NCBI GenBank assembly: GCA_021844645.1
Contig: JAKBTA010000017.1
Span: forward strand, 1 to 22,419
DNA: 22,419 nt
Source: Nitrospirota bacterium
Lineage (GTDB): Bacteria > Nitrospirota_A > Leptospirillia > Leptospirillales > Leptospirillaceae
Reading direction: 5' to 3'
The translations under genes were made by a program, and so were the position numbers. The notes beneath the pieces are model-generated. The model was given only the letters and a program-made list of their open reading frames with translations, was not told the origin of the DNA and did not search any database. Positions within the stretch are counted from its first letter, which is position 1. Each line of letters begins with the position of its first letter. Of the stretch, positions 15,217 to 22,336 are shown piece by piece.

Positions 15217-15389
15217 GGGGAAGAGTTTTCGAAAGGATTCGTCTTTAGGGTTCTGCTTGACGTATCAAGCTTTTCTCGTGAGAGAATGTTTCCAGAATCG
15301 TCTTGTCAATTCAAAATGATCTCTACCTGAAAACGGGAGTGCCCTTGTCAACACCAAATATTCTGGAGGTCAACTGGAGCCCGGAGAAC

Positions 15390-16772
15390 ATGTCGCAACA
15401 ACCACGGGGCGCTTTTTCCATCTCCGATGTGGTTGCTTCTTTTACCTATGCGCTTGATTTGACGGAGGGACAGCCCCCCGGACACTGTCTGAGATCCTGT
15501 CGAATCGGGATGGCTATCGGTCGGGAGATGGGGCTTGATCAGAAGACTCTGTGGAATCTTTATTATTCCATCCTTCTGAAAGATGCCGGTTGCAGCAGCA
15601 ACGCTGCAAGGCTTTTTGAACTGTATGCTTCGGATGACCGGCAGACCAAGAACGACTTCAAGAAGGTCGACACGGACAGTCTTTTTCAGGTGGCCCGCTT
15701 CGTCTTTTCCCATACGGCTCTGGGACACCCCTTGCGTGAGAAAATCGATCGTATCCTGAACCTTGTCAGAAATGGTGAGGAGTTGGCCACGGAAATGTTT
15801 ATGGCGAGATGCGAGAGAGGTGCCCACATTGCTCTCGAGATGGGGTTTAATGAGGATATTGCCCATGCGATTCGATGTCTCGACGAACACTGGAACGGAA
15901 AAGGACGGCCAAGATCCCTCGAGGGGAAAGACATCCCCCTCTTGTCCAGAATCGCTCTTTTATCTCAGGTGGCGGATGTTTTTTCTTATGGAAGAAGCCC
16001 CTCCCAGGCGGTCTATGAGTTAAAAAAACGCAAATCGTCCTGGTTTGATCCTGAAGTTGTAGAGGCGTTTGGAAGTGTGTCCCAAAAGAGCGAACTTTGG
16101 GAGCCGTTGCCGCCGGAAGAACTTTCTGACCATGTCCGCAGTTTGGAGCCTTCGGAGTATTCTCTTCCAGCCAACGATGAGCGGCTCGATGCTCTCTCGA
16201 GGGCCTTCGGGAAAATCATCGATGCAAAAAGCCCCTACACCTATGGGCATAGCCAAAGAGTGGGCGAATATACAATGTCGATCGCCAGGGAAATGGGATT
16301 TTCTGAGGATCGCTGCCGTTGGGTCCGGAGGGGAGGCTTTCTTCATGACCTCGGGAAACTCGGAGTCAGCAATACCATTCTGGACAAACCTGGCCGTCTG
16401 TCTTCCGAAGAATATGATATCGTCCAGAATCATGCCCGTTACACGGAGGAAATTCTGGTTCGAATTGGCCCGTTTAAGACACTTTCCTTTGTTGCGGGTG
16501 CACATCATGAGCGTCTTGATGGAAAGGGGTATCCCAGAAAGCTCCTGGCGAAAGAGATTCCTCTTGAGACCCGGATTATCTCTGTTTCGGATATTTATGA
16601 TGCACTGACTGAAGATCGTCCTTACCGGAAGGCGATGGAGGATGAAAAAGCGTTTTCGATTCTCCATGAACTTCGTGATTCTGCCCTGGATGGAAAATGT
16701 GTGGATCTCTTGATGGACTTGAAAAGACAGAACAGACTTCTGCCAGAGGATTACGGATTGGACGCCCGTTGA
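15390..16772 (+). CDS. Double-HD HD-GYP family protein (c-di-GMP phosphodiesterase-like)
   Basis: The ATG at 15390 has GGAG three and ten bases upstream. A TTG at 15303 would add 29 residues but lacks a ribosome binding site. Residue numbers below count from that longer start. The C-terminal domain is a complete HD-GYP: H316, HD at 348-349 (FLHDLGKLGV), H377, HH at 401-402, GYP at 409-411 (HHERLDGKGYP) and D430. The N-terminal half is a second, degenerate HD domain with LKDAG where HD is expected (K93, D94) and GKGRP instead of GYP. The C-terminal half could hydrolyse c-di-GMP while the N-terminal half may sense or dimerise. It has no membrane segments. The CDGSH gene follows 28 bases later. 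Confidence 0.85.
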   Translation: MSQQPRGAFSISDVVASFTYALDLTEGQPPGHCLRSCRIGMAIGREMGLDQKTLWNLYYSILLKDAGCSSNAARLFELYASDDRQTKNDFKKVDTDSLFQVARFVFSHTALGHPLREKIDRILNLVRNGEELATEMFMARCERGAHIALEMGFNEDIAHAIRCLDEHWNGKGRPRSLEGKDIPLLSRIALLSQVADVFSYGRSPSQAVYELKKRKSSWFDPEVVEAFGSVSQKSELWEPLPPEELSDHVRSLEPSEYSLPANDERLDALSRAFGKIIDAKSPYTYGHSQRVGEYTMSIAREMGFSEDRCRWVRRGGFLHDLGKLGVSNTILDKPGRLSSEEYDIVQNHARYTEEILVRIGPFKTLSFVAGAHHERLDGKGYPRKLLAKEIPLETRIISVSDIYDALTEDRPYRKAMEDEKAFSILHELRDSALDGKCVDLLMDLKRQNRLLPEDYGLDAR

Positions 16773-16800
16773 AACAATATGTTTTTCCTTCGAGAGGTCA

Positions 16801-16998
16801 ATGAAAATGGACTCGTGGTTGTCCTGCAGCAAAAATGGACCCATTTTGGTTCATGGTGAGGTCGATATCGAGGATGCGAACGGCCATCATACCAAAACGG
16901 CAACGATGGTCCATCAATTGTGCAGATGTGGTGGCTCCAGAGTTGCTCCATTTTGTGACGGATCTCATGAAAATATATCCTTTGTGTCGGAATAGTCA
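16801..16998 (+). CDS. CDGSH iron-sulfur domain protein
   Basis: A 64-65 residue protein with one complete CDGSH motif near the C-terminus: CRCGGSRVAPFCDGSH (C41, C43, C52, H56). Three cysteines and one histidine bind a redox-active [2Fe-2S] cluster, as in mitoNEET-like proteins. The N-terminal part (KNGPILVHGEVDIEDANG) matches the beta strands of stand-alone bacterial CDGSH proteins. The ATG at 16801 has GAGAGG a few bases before. It is probably co-transcribed with the HD-GYP gene. Role in the cell is unknown, perhaps electron transfer or cluster storage. Confidence 0.88.
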
Positions 16999-17054
16999 TC
17001 CGAGACTCGTGTGTTTGCGTCCCCCGTTCCCACCGGTTTGACGGAAAAGGGCAC

Positions 17055-17086
17055 TTGACTTGGAGCCACTGTTTGGTGCATAAAAT
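17055..17086 (+). promoter_or_regulatory. Possible promoter of the first structured leader
   Basis: TTGACT (17055-17060) followed by CATAAA at an 18-base spacing or TAAAAT (17081-17086) at a 20-base spacing. A start near 17091 would fall just before the structured RNA. Spacing is not ideal. Confidence 0.4.
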
Positions 17087-17101
17087 ACCAACAGCACAAA
17101 T

Positions 17102-17182
17102 GGAAGATAGCCGGAAGAATCCCTGAGGGGATTGGTCCAGCTATAAGCCGACTCAATGTTCATAATTGGGTCGGCTTTTTTT
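17102..17182 (+). ncRNA. Structured leader RNA copy 1, ending in intrinsic terminator
   Basis: GGAAG, then stem P1 (17107-17114 with 17137-17144, seven of eight pairs), enclosing hairpin P2 (AATCCC, loop TGAG, GGGATT), with GAAG before and TGGT after P2. Directly after P1 is a terminator: AAGCCGACTCAAT (17145-17157), seven-base loop, ATTGGGTCGGCTT (17165-17177; one wobble) and seven T. A second RNA with the same layout and changed but still paired bases lies at 18593-18673. That makes a regulatory RNA more likely than a plain terminator. It could also simply terminate the HD-GYP/CDGSH transcript. Confidence 0.55.
17145..17182 (+). terminator. Intrinsic terminator of structured leader copy 1
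   Basis: A 13-pair stem with one wobble, a seven-base loop and a run of seven T ending at 17182. Strong by every usual criterion. It lies about 150 bases after the CDGSH gene and 140 before the first mpsC. Confidence 0.88.
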
Positions 17183-17321
17183 ATTTGTCATATGCCGATA
17201 GCTTCACCGTTCAGAAAGAGAAACAGAAAGACGGTGTGGAAGGATGGCAAAGGCTTTGCCAAGCTCTTGGGGAAGGTTTTATGGGGTATTGCTCAGACGC
17301 CGGTCAGAATTAGGGAGTCCA

Positions 17322-17714
17322 ATGAAAAAGACAAAAGGCCAGTTGGAAGCCGAAATTGGCAATGCCTTGATCCAGTTCGAAAAGGATTATATGGGTAGGG
17401 GGCCCCAAGAGACGAAGACTTTCATCATTGAAGACATGATCCTGATTCGCCTGAAAGGAGTTTTAACTCCTGCAGAGCAGCAGCTGGCCAAAAACCCTGA
17501 GGGAATGAATCTTATAAAGATGGTTCGTTCAAATCTTCTGGAGCAGGGTCGGGATCTTCTGACAAATGTGATCGAAAAAATTACAGGGTTCAAAGTTATC
17601 ACGCTTCATACCGATATCAGCACCAAGACTGGTGAGAGAATGATTGTTTTTACTTTAAACAAAAATCTGGAAATCTCCTTCCGTGCGAAAGATCCAAAAA
17701 TGATTCAGCAATAA
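17322..17714 (+). CDS. mpsC: MpsC/DUF2294 protein, copy 1
   Basis: A 130-aa cytoplasmic protein of family DUF2294, now linked to the MpsABC membrane-potential/CO2-bicarbonate system described in Staphylococcus aureus. The ATG at 17322 has GGGAG five bases upstream. A longer frame from 17244 has no such support. Family hallmarks are FEKDYMGRGP, the central RLKGVLTPAEQQLAKNPEG and the C-terminal LHTDISTKTGERMIVFTL. It differs from its neighbour copy at 18 of the first 117 positions, with a divergent tail (RAKDPKMIQQ). Its presence 1.6 kb before dabBA supports a shared role in inorganic carbon uptake; molecular function is not established. Confidence 0.85.
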   Translation: MKKTKGQLEAEIGNALIQFEKDYMGRGPQETKTFIIEDMILIRLKGVLTPAEQQLAKNPEGMNLIKMVRSNLLEQGRDLLTNVIEKITGFKVITLHTDISTKTGERMIVFTLNKNLEISFRAKDPKMIQQ

Positions 17715-17802
17715 GGGGTATCCCTTGATTTAAAAGATCGTACGGGTTTTTGAAGCAAGTGGATTCAGGTACGGAGTGTATTGGATTGAGCCACCGTTTT
17801 CT

Positions 17803-17819
17803 CTGGCCCCCGGTTTGCT
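17803..17819 (+). promoter_or_regulatory. Sigma-54-type promoter before mpsC copy 2
   Basis: TGGC (17804-17807), seven bases, TTGCT (17815-17819), with the invariant GG and GC ten bases apart. This fits the -24/-12 consensus. The start would be near 17830, about 95 bases before the ATG of the second mpsC. Confidence 0.55.
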
Positions 17820-17924
17820 GTATTCTAGAGCTGGAATTTGATGAGCCCGCAATGGCTTCGACTTTTTTGCCCGGAATATAGAATCGACAGTTTGGCACTG
17901 GTCGGCTGTGACAAAAGGAGTTCA

Positions 17925-18323
17925 ATGAAGAAAACAAAAGGCCAGGTCGAAGCCGAGATCAGCAATGCTTTGATCCAGTTTGAAAAGGATTATAAGGGAC
18001 GGGGGCCGGAGGAGACAAAGTCTTTCATTATTGAGGATATGGTTCTGGTCCGGTTAAAAGGTGTGCTGACTCCGGCAGAGCAACAACTGGCGAAAAACCC
18101 AGAAGGAATGAACCTCATCAAAAAGGTGCGATCCAATCTTCTGGAACAGGGCAGAGAGATGCTTGCTGATGCGGTGGAAAAAATTACGGGTCTTAAAGTC
18201 ATGACCCTGCACACCGATATTAGCACCAAAACGGGTGAGCGCATGATTATTTTTTCCTTGAACAAAAATCTCGAGGAGCAATTCGCCAAGTCACCGAAGA
18301 AGACGGAAACACTGAAAAAATAA
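17925..18323 (+). CDS. mpsC: MpsC/DUF2294 protein, copy 2
   Basis: A 132-aa tandem paralogue of the preceding gene, about 85 per cent identical over the first 117 residues, with a lysine-rich tail (SPKKTETLKK). The ATG at 17925 has AAAGGAG four bases upstream; a longer frame from 17838 is not supported. The duplication includes a little flanking DNA: both stops are followed by AAGGGG and, shortly after, TTAAAGATCG or a close variant. The preceding 210 bases contain the sigma-54-type promoter, so the two copies may be expressed under different conditions. Confidence 0.85.
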   Translation: MKKTKGQVEAEISNALIQFEKDYKGRGPEETKSFIIEDMVLVRLKGVLTPAEQQLAKNPEGMNLIKKVRSNLLEQGREMLADAVEKITGLKVMTLHTDISTKTGERMIIFSLNKNLEEQFAKSPKKTETLKK

Positions 18324-18592
18324 GGGGCACTTAAAGATCGCCCTGCATGAGTTTCCATTTGTTGGTGTTGGGGGGTAGGTGATTCTCGGTCATCATCCGG
18401 GTATATCATAAGCGTTTTCTTCAGCTCAGGAGCTGTCCCGGGGGTCTTTTCCTGCGGCTTGTTGTTCTAGTTTGTTAGGCGAGGTAAAAGCGCATCACCA
18501 GCCCTGAAGTAGTGTCTGGATATCAGCCTTTTTCTTCCAGTCTGCCGCGGGTTGGGTTTTGTTCCAGATGGTAATGTCAATTTCTATTCGAC

Positions 18593-18673
18593 GGAAGATA
18601 CCCCGAAAGTCCTGTCATGCAGGATCGGTCGGGGTGTAAGCCGGCTCAATTCATCATTGAGCCGGCTTTTTTT
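18593..18673 (+). ncRNA. Structured leader RNA copy 2, ending in intrinsic terminator
   Basis: Same plan as the copy at 17102. GGAAG, stem P1 (18598-18605 with 18630-18637, eight pairs including one G-T), GAAA, hairpin P2 (TCCTG with CAGGA, 18610-18624), CGGT, then a terminator. P1 sequence differs from copy 1 (ATACCCCG against ATAGCCGG), and its partner strand has changed to keep pairing. Unpaired GGAAG, GAA and YGGT are kept. It precedes dabBA by about 250 bases. I do not recognise a known riboswitch class. Confidence 0.55.
18638..18673 (+). terminator. Intrinsic terminator of structured leader copy 2
   Basis: AAGCCGGCTCAAT (18638-18650), loop TCATC, exact inverse ATTGAGCCGGCTT (18656-18668), T-run to 18673. 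Perfect 13-pair stem. Near-identical in sequence to the terminator at 17145-17182. Confidence 0.92.
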
Positions 18674-18735
18674 GTCTGAATCGGCAGACAGTTCGACGGC
18701 GCCAATGGAAATTCTCCAAGGAGGTGCCCTGAATT

Positions 18736-18942
18736 GTGGGCCAGAAGGTAACCCGTGGAACAAATGATTTTCCTGGTTGGGTGACGATCAGAGGGATCAG
18801 GTGGGCCAAGGATTTGATGCTGTGTTCGGCAAATGCCGGAAGAGGCAAGGATCAAGATCATCTCAGGAAATCTTGTCGGCCGGATCTTAAATGTTTTCGA
18901 CTCAATCACATGAAGAGGAGTGTGTCATGGCAACCAATCTGA
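18736..18942 (+). CDS. Possible 68-aa leader frame overlapping dabB
   Basis: A GTG at 18736 stands 11 bases after a strong AAGGAGG. The frame (MGQKVTRGTNDFPGWV...) is basic and cysteine-containing and ends 16 bases inside dabB. It may be a translated leader coupled to dabB or only chance. Composition gives no family and no membrane segment. Confidence 0.25.
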   Translation: MGQKVTRGTNDFPGWVTIRGIRWAKDLMLCSANAGRGKDQDHLRKSCRPDLKCFRLNHMKRSVSWQPI

Positions 18943-20561
18943 ATCTTGTTCTTTCTATTCTCATCATTTGTGTTCCGTTGCTCGTTTTGGCGATGGGGCT
19001 TTTCGGGAGTCTTCTTTCCCCGAGACAGGCCCGGGTGATTGCGGGGTTAAGCACTGCAAGCTCGGGTCTTGTGTTTATATGCGCGGTTCTCGCCTCTTTG
19101 TTGTATGCCATTGGCGGAAAAGTCCAGACGATCACCGCTTTTTCTTATCCATTGCCTAGAAACTCAGGACATTTTGCACTGAGTATCCTGATCAATCCTG
19201 TCACGGTGATGATGCTTTCCCTGGTTTCATTCGTAGGGTTTGTCGTTGCCCGCTTTTCGAGCAACTACCTTCAGGGGGAGCAAAATCAGGGGCGATTCTA
19301 CACTTGGCTCAATCTGACGCTCGCATCCATCCTGACGATGATTGTCTCCGGGAACATGCTGATGTTCACACTTGCATGGATTTCCACCAGCCTTTGCCTG
19401 CATCACCTTCTGGTGTTTTATCCGGAACGTTCGGGAGCAGTCCTTGCGGCCCGAAAAAAATGGATTGTCAGCCGTGTTGCCGAAACAAGTCTTTTCATAG
19501 CTGTTTTATTGATCGGATCGACTCTCCACAGCATGCAGTTTGAGACCGTTTTTCATCTCATGTCGGCAGGAGTCGGGCCGATGCCGGTCGCCCTTCAATG
19601 GGCAAGCGGATTCATAGTGTTGACAGCGGCGCTCAAAACGGCCCAGTTCCCATTGCAAGGCTGGCTGATTCAGGTCATGGAAGCTCCAACTCCGGTGTCG
19701 GCTTTGTTGCATGCGGGAATTGTCAATGCCGGTGCTTTTCTGGTGGTGCGCATGAGTCCGATTATGTCCCAGTCGATAATCGCCTCTGATGTATTGGCGA
19801 TTATTGGACTCTTAACGATTGCCGCTGCCGGACTGGTCATGATGACCCAAACCAGTCTCAAGGTCTATCTGGCCTGGACGACAACCGCCCAGATGGGTTT
19901 CATGTTGCTGGAATGCGGTCTTGGTCTTTACAGCCTGGCCATGCTGCATCTGGTCGGACATTCGTTATACAAGGCGCATGCCTTTCTTTCATCCGGCAGT
20001 GGCGTCGATCTCTTTCGTGCGCCGGCAGTCCGTCCTGCCCAGGACACGCCGACAGTGGGCCAGTGGATTGTCGTGGCAGCCTTCTCGGTTCTGGTCACCA
20101 TTGGTATCGGGTCTTTATTTGGTGTGACGACAGAGCACCAGCCTGCACTTCTTGCATTGGGATCAATCCTTGGAGTCGCCATGACCCAGTTGATCCTCCA
20201 GTCTTTCAAGGCGGGAATGGGTGCAGCCTTTATCGCACGTGCAGCCTTTATGGGGGCGCTGGTTTGTACCTCTTATTTCAGTCTGCATGCCGCATTTCAT
20301 TACATGTTGGCATCGAGTTTGCCGGCAGTGCGCTTGATCAACGGTCCCGCGCAGTTTGCCCTCATTGCCCTGGTGATGGTGGTGTTCCTTTCCATCCTGG
20401 TGATTCAGCAGAGCTTGCCGAAATTTTTGGGCAATCCATTCTCTCGCAGAGTTTATGTCTATCTTTATAACGGATTGTATGTCGATATCCCCTTTTCAAG
20501 ACTGGTAAGCCGTATCTGGGGAATACGCTCCACTTCATTGACCCAAGCCAAAGGAGTCTGA
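18927..20561 (+). CDS. dabB: DabB/MpsA, proton-translocating NuoL-like subunit of an inorganic carbon uptake system
   Basis: A 544-aa, very hydrophobic protein with roughly a dozen membrane segments, of the Proton_antipo_M family related to NuoL/MrpA. The ATG at 18927 has GAGGAG six bases upstream; a start at 18891 is possible but lacks one. The hallmark region is ALKTAQFPLQGWLIQVM followed by APTPVSALLHAGIVNAGA, and HLVGHSLYKAHAFLSSG marks the later half-channel. With DabA it uses cation flow to drive CO2 hydration or bicarbonate accumulation. Identity as DabB rather than a complex I subunit rests on the absence of other nuo genes and on dabA starting two bases after its stop. Confidence 0.92.
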   Translation: MATNLNLVLSILIICVPLLVLAMGLFGSLLSPRQARVIAGLSTASSGLVFICAVLASLLYAIGGKVQTITAFSYPLPRNSGHFALSILINPVTVMMLSLVSFVGFVVARFSSNYLQGEQNQGRFYTWLNLTLASILTMIVSGNMLMFTLAWISTSLCLHHLLVFYPERSGAVLAARKKWIVSRVAETSLFIAVLLIGSTLHSMQFETVFHLMSAGVGPMPVALQWASGFIVLTAALKTAQFPLQGWLIQVMEAPTPVSALLHAGIVNAGAFLVVRMSPIMSQSIIASDVLAIIGLLTIAAAGLVMMTQTSLKVYLAWTTTAQMGFMLLECGLGLYSLAMLHLVGHSLYKAHAFLSSGSGVDLFRAPAVRPAQDTPTVGQWIVVAAFSVLVTIGIGSLFGVTTEHQPALLALGSILGVAMTQLILQSFKAGMGAAFIARAAFMGALVCTSYFSLHAAFHYMLASSLPAVRLINGPAQFALIALVMVVFLSILVIQQSLPKFLGNPFSRRVYVYLYNGLYVDIPFSRLVSRIWGIRSTSLTQAKGV

Positions 20562-20563
20562 CC

Positions 20564-22336
20564 ATGAGTCTCTCAATAACCCAAGACCGGGAAGAAAAAG
20601 CGAATCATCTATCTGTTTCACTGAAACCCATCATCGATTCGGTTTGCCATCGGATCGCTCCGCTCTGGCCGCTCGATGCTTTTGTGGCCGTAAGCCCTTA
20701 TTTTGGCCTGAGGGATCAGGATTTTGAGAAGGCCAATGAAACGCTGGGCAGGGTTGCCGGATCCTCCCTTCTCATGTCCCGCCGTTACTATGCTGAGCAA
20801 ATCTCTTCAGGGCGGATCGCCAAGGCCGATCTGGAGAAGTCTCTTAAAGAACATGGTTTGGATATGACGTTTTCCGAAGTGCAGAAAAGCCTGTCCGGAG
20901 ACAGACCCATTCTTCCTGAGCCGATTCCGCTGGTTTCGGATGTTTTGGGACAGAGTGAGAAGACCGAATGGAGCGTCTTTATTGTGGAACAGATCAGCCA
21001 ATTTTGTGCGGCCTACTTTGACCAGGGGCAAGCCATCTGGAAAGAGCCATCCGGGAAGGAAGGGCTTTTCGGGGCATGGTATCAGTATGCCAAAATCGAT
21101 CTGGCTCCCAGGATGATGGGACTTCGCGATGTCGGGAGCTTTGTTTCCAGGCTTCCGATAAATGCGGAGGAGACGATTGCTCTTGTCGTCAAGAAGCTCG
21201 CCATTCCTGCGGATATGATCGAACACTATCTCCTTGCCAATTTGATGTCGGTGGGAGGTTGGGCTTCCTGGACACGCTACCTCCAGTGGGAAAAAGAACT
21301 GGTTGGCGGAGGGGAGAGCTCCATCATAGATCTTCTTGCCATCAGGCTTGCATGGGAGTTGATTCTGTTCAACGCCCGGAATGTGACTGAATGGGCAAAA
21401 ATTTGGAAAAAAGTGGCGGGAGCCATCAGAAATTCTTCAGAGAAAGGGATCATGCCCCCTACGCAATTGGATTTTGCCCTGCAAACAGCCTTTGAGCTGA
21501 GCTATCAGAAAAGTGTGATTGCGGAGCTTTCCCATCCGAGTCGACAGTCAGGGACAAAGAGTTCTTCATCTGTCCGGCCGTCCGTACAGGCCGCATTCTG
21601 TATCGATGTGCGTTCGGAGATTTACCGTAGAGCACTGGAAACAGTTGCTCCGACGGCTCAAACGATTGGGTTCGCCGGATTTTTCGGGGCATTCATGGAG
21701 TTTGTTCCATTGGGGGCATCAGAACCGAGGATCCATCTTCCGGTCCTTTTGACGCCAGGTTGGCAGGGCCACGAGCGAATTCGCGGGGGCAGCGACCATG
21801 ATGTCAAAAAGGCGATCCGCCAACGTCGGGAAAATTTGCATGGAGCGAATACCTGGAAGAGTTTCAAGAGTTCCCCATCCTCCTGTTTTTCTTTTGTGGA
21901 ATCGACCGGATTGCTTTATGGGGCAAAACTGCTGGGGGATAGCTTCGGATGGAGCAGGCCAGTACCCCATCCATCAACCAAAGGAGTTCACTCCTCGGTC
22001 AAGGGGCGTCTTGTTCCAACGTTGGAGTCGGTTTCCCACGGACAGGATATTACGAAAACCAGGCAGAAGGCAGCGGAATCACCCACGGTCGGCATCCCGA
22101 TGACAGATCGGGGGGGATTGGCAGAAATCATTCTGCGGGCGATGTCTATGACCAGTAATTTCGCCAGACTGGTGCTTCTGGTCGGCCATGGAAGCAGCAC
22201 GTTCAATAATCCTTATGCAACAGGCCTGGATTGTGGTGCCTGTGCTGGGCAAACAGGTGAGGTGAGCGCCAGGGTCATCGCTGCGTTACTGAATGAATCG
22301 AAAGTTCGTGAAGAGCTTTCTCTGAAGAATTTCTGA
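20564..22336 (+). CDS. dabA: DabA/MpsB (DUF2309) inorganic carbon transporter subunit, truncated by an inverted repeat
   Basis: The cytoplasmic subunit of the DAB/Mps system, with a beta-carbonic-anhydrase-like zinc site. C346, D348 and R350 lie in AFCIDVRSE; H542 (GHGSS) and C557 (LDCGAC) complete the site, with the family's 15-residue H-C spacing. The ATG at 20564 has AGGAG upstream and lies two bases after the dabB stop. Family members are usually about 800-1,000 aa. Here the frame stops after 590 codons because, from 22316 on, the DNA is an inverted copy of 21343-21446. The last six residues (LSLKNF) therefore belong to reversed sequence, and the genuine protein continues beyond E584 in an intact genome. 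Confidence 0.9.
   Translation: MSLSITQDREEKANHLSVSLKPIIDSVCHRIAPLWPLDAFVAVSPYFGLRDQDFEKANETLGRVAGSSLLMSRRYYAEQISSGRIAKADLEKSLKEHGLDMTFSEVQKSLSGDRPILPEPIPLVSDVLGQSEKTEWSVFIVEQISQFCAAYFDQGQAIWKEPSGKEGLFGAWYQYAKIDLAPRMMGLRDVGSFVSRLPINAEETIALVVKKLAIPADMIEHYLLANLMSVGGWASWTRYLQWEKELVGGGESSIIDLLAIRLAWELILFNARNVTEWAKIWKKVAGAIRNSSEKGIMPPTQLDFALQTAFELSYQKSVIAELSHPSRQSGTKSSSSVRPSVQAAFCIDVRSEIYRRALETVAPTAQTIGFAGFFGAFMEFVPLGASEPRIHLPVLLTPGWQGHERIRGGSDHDVKKAIRQRRENLHGANTWKSFKSSPSSCFSFVESTGLLYGAKLLGDSFGWSRPVPHPSTKGVHSSVKGRLVPTLESVSHGQDITKTRQKAAESPTVGIPMTDRGGLAEIILRAMSMTSNFARLVLLVGHGSSTFNNPYATGLDCGACAGQTGEVSARVIAALLNESKVREELSLKNF
21343..21446 (+). repeat. Internal arm of a 104-bp perfect inverted repeat
   Basis: This part of dabA, from CAGGCTTGCATGG to CAGAGAAAG, is repeated in exact reverse complement at 22316-22419. 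Confidence 0.97.

Larger units (their letters stand above)
16999..17321. other. Intergenic leader region before mpsC1
   Basis: About 320 bases without a credible gene. It holds a possible promoter (about 17055-17086), the structured RNA with its terminator (17102-17182), and about 140 further bases up to the first mpsC gene. I see no small gene with a ribosome binding site here. Confidence 0.5.
18324..18926. other. Long intergenic region before dabB
   Basis: About 600 bases with no convincing conserved gene. From left to right: a small hairpin CAGCT/AGCTG (18422-18435) without a T-run, the structured leader RNA copy 2 with its terminator (18593-18673), then about 250 bases up to dabB. That last part contains a strong AAGGAGG (18718-18724) in front of a 68-codon GTG frame (18736-18942) that overlaps the dabB start. 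I found no confident promoter directly before the RNA. Confidence 0.5.

Noticed and set aside
15255..15276. GCTTGA-CGTA-TCAAGC stem followed by TTTT, and TTGACG as a possible -35 box upstream of the HD-GYP gene
   Set aside because: The stem is short and the T-run only four bases; the best -10 candidate (GAGAAT) is 19 bases away and poor. Kept only as a weak possibility.
16020..16844. 274-codon minus-strand frame across the HD-GYP gene
   Set aside because: Antisense to a gene with clear catalytic motifs; the translation shows no family features.
18422..18435. CAGCT/AGCTG hairpin after mpsC copy 2 as a terminator
   Set aside because: Only five pairs and no following T-run.
18493..18510. GG-N10-GC geometry near the start of the long gap before dabB (second sigma-54 site)
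   Set aside because: The flanking bases do not match TGGC or TTGC; the dinucleotide spacing alone occurs often by chance.
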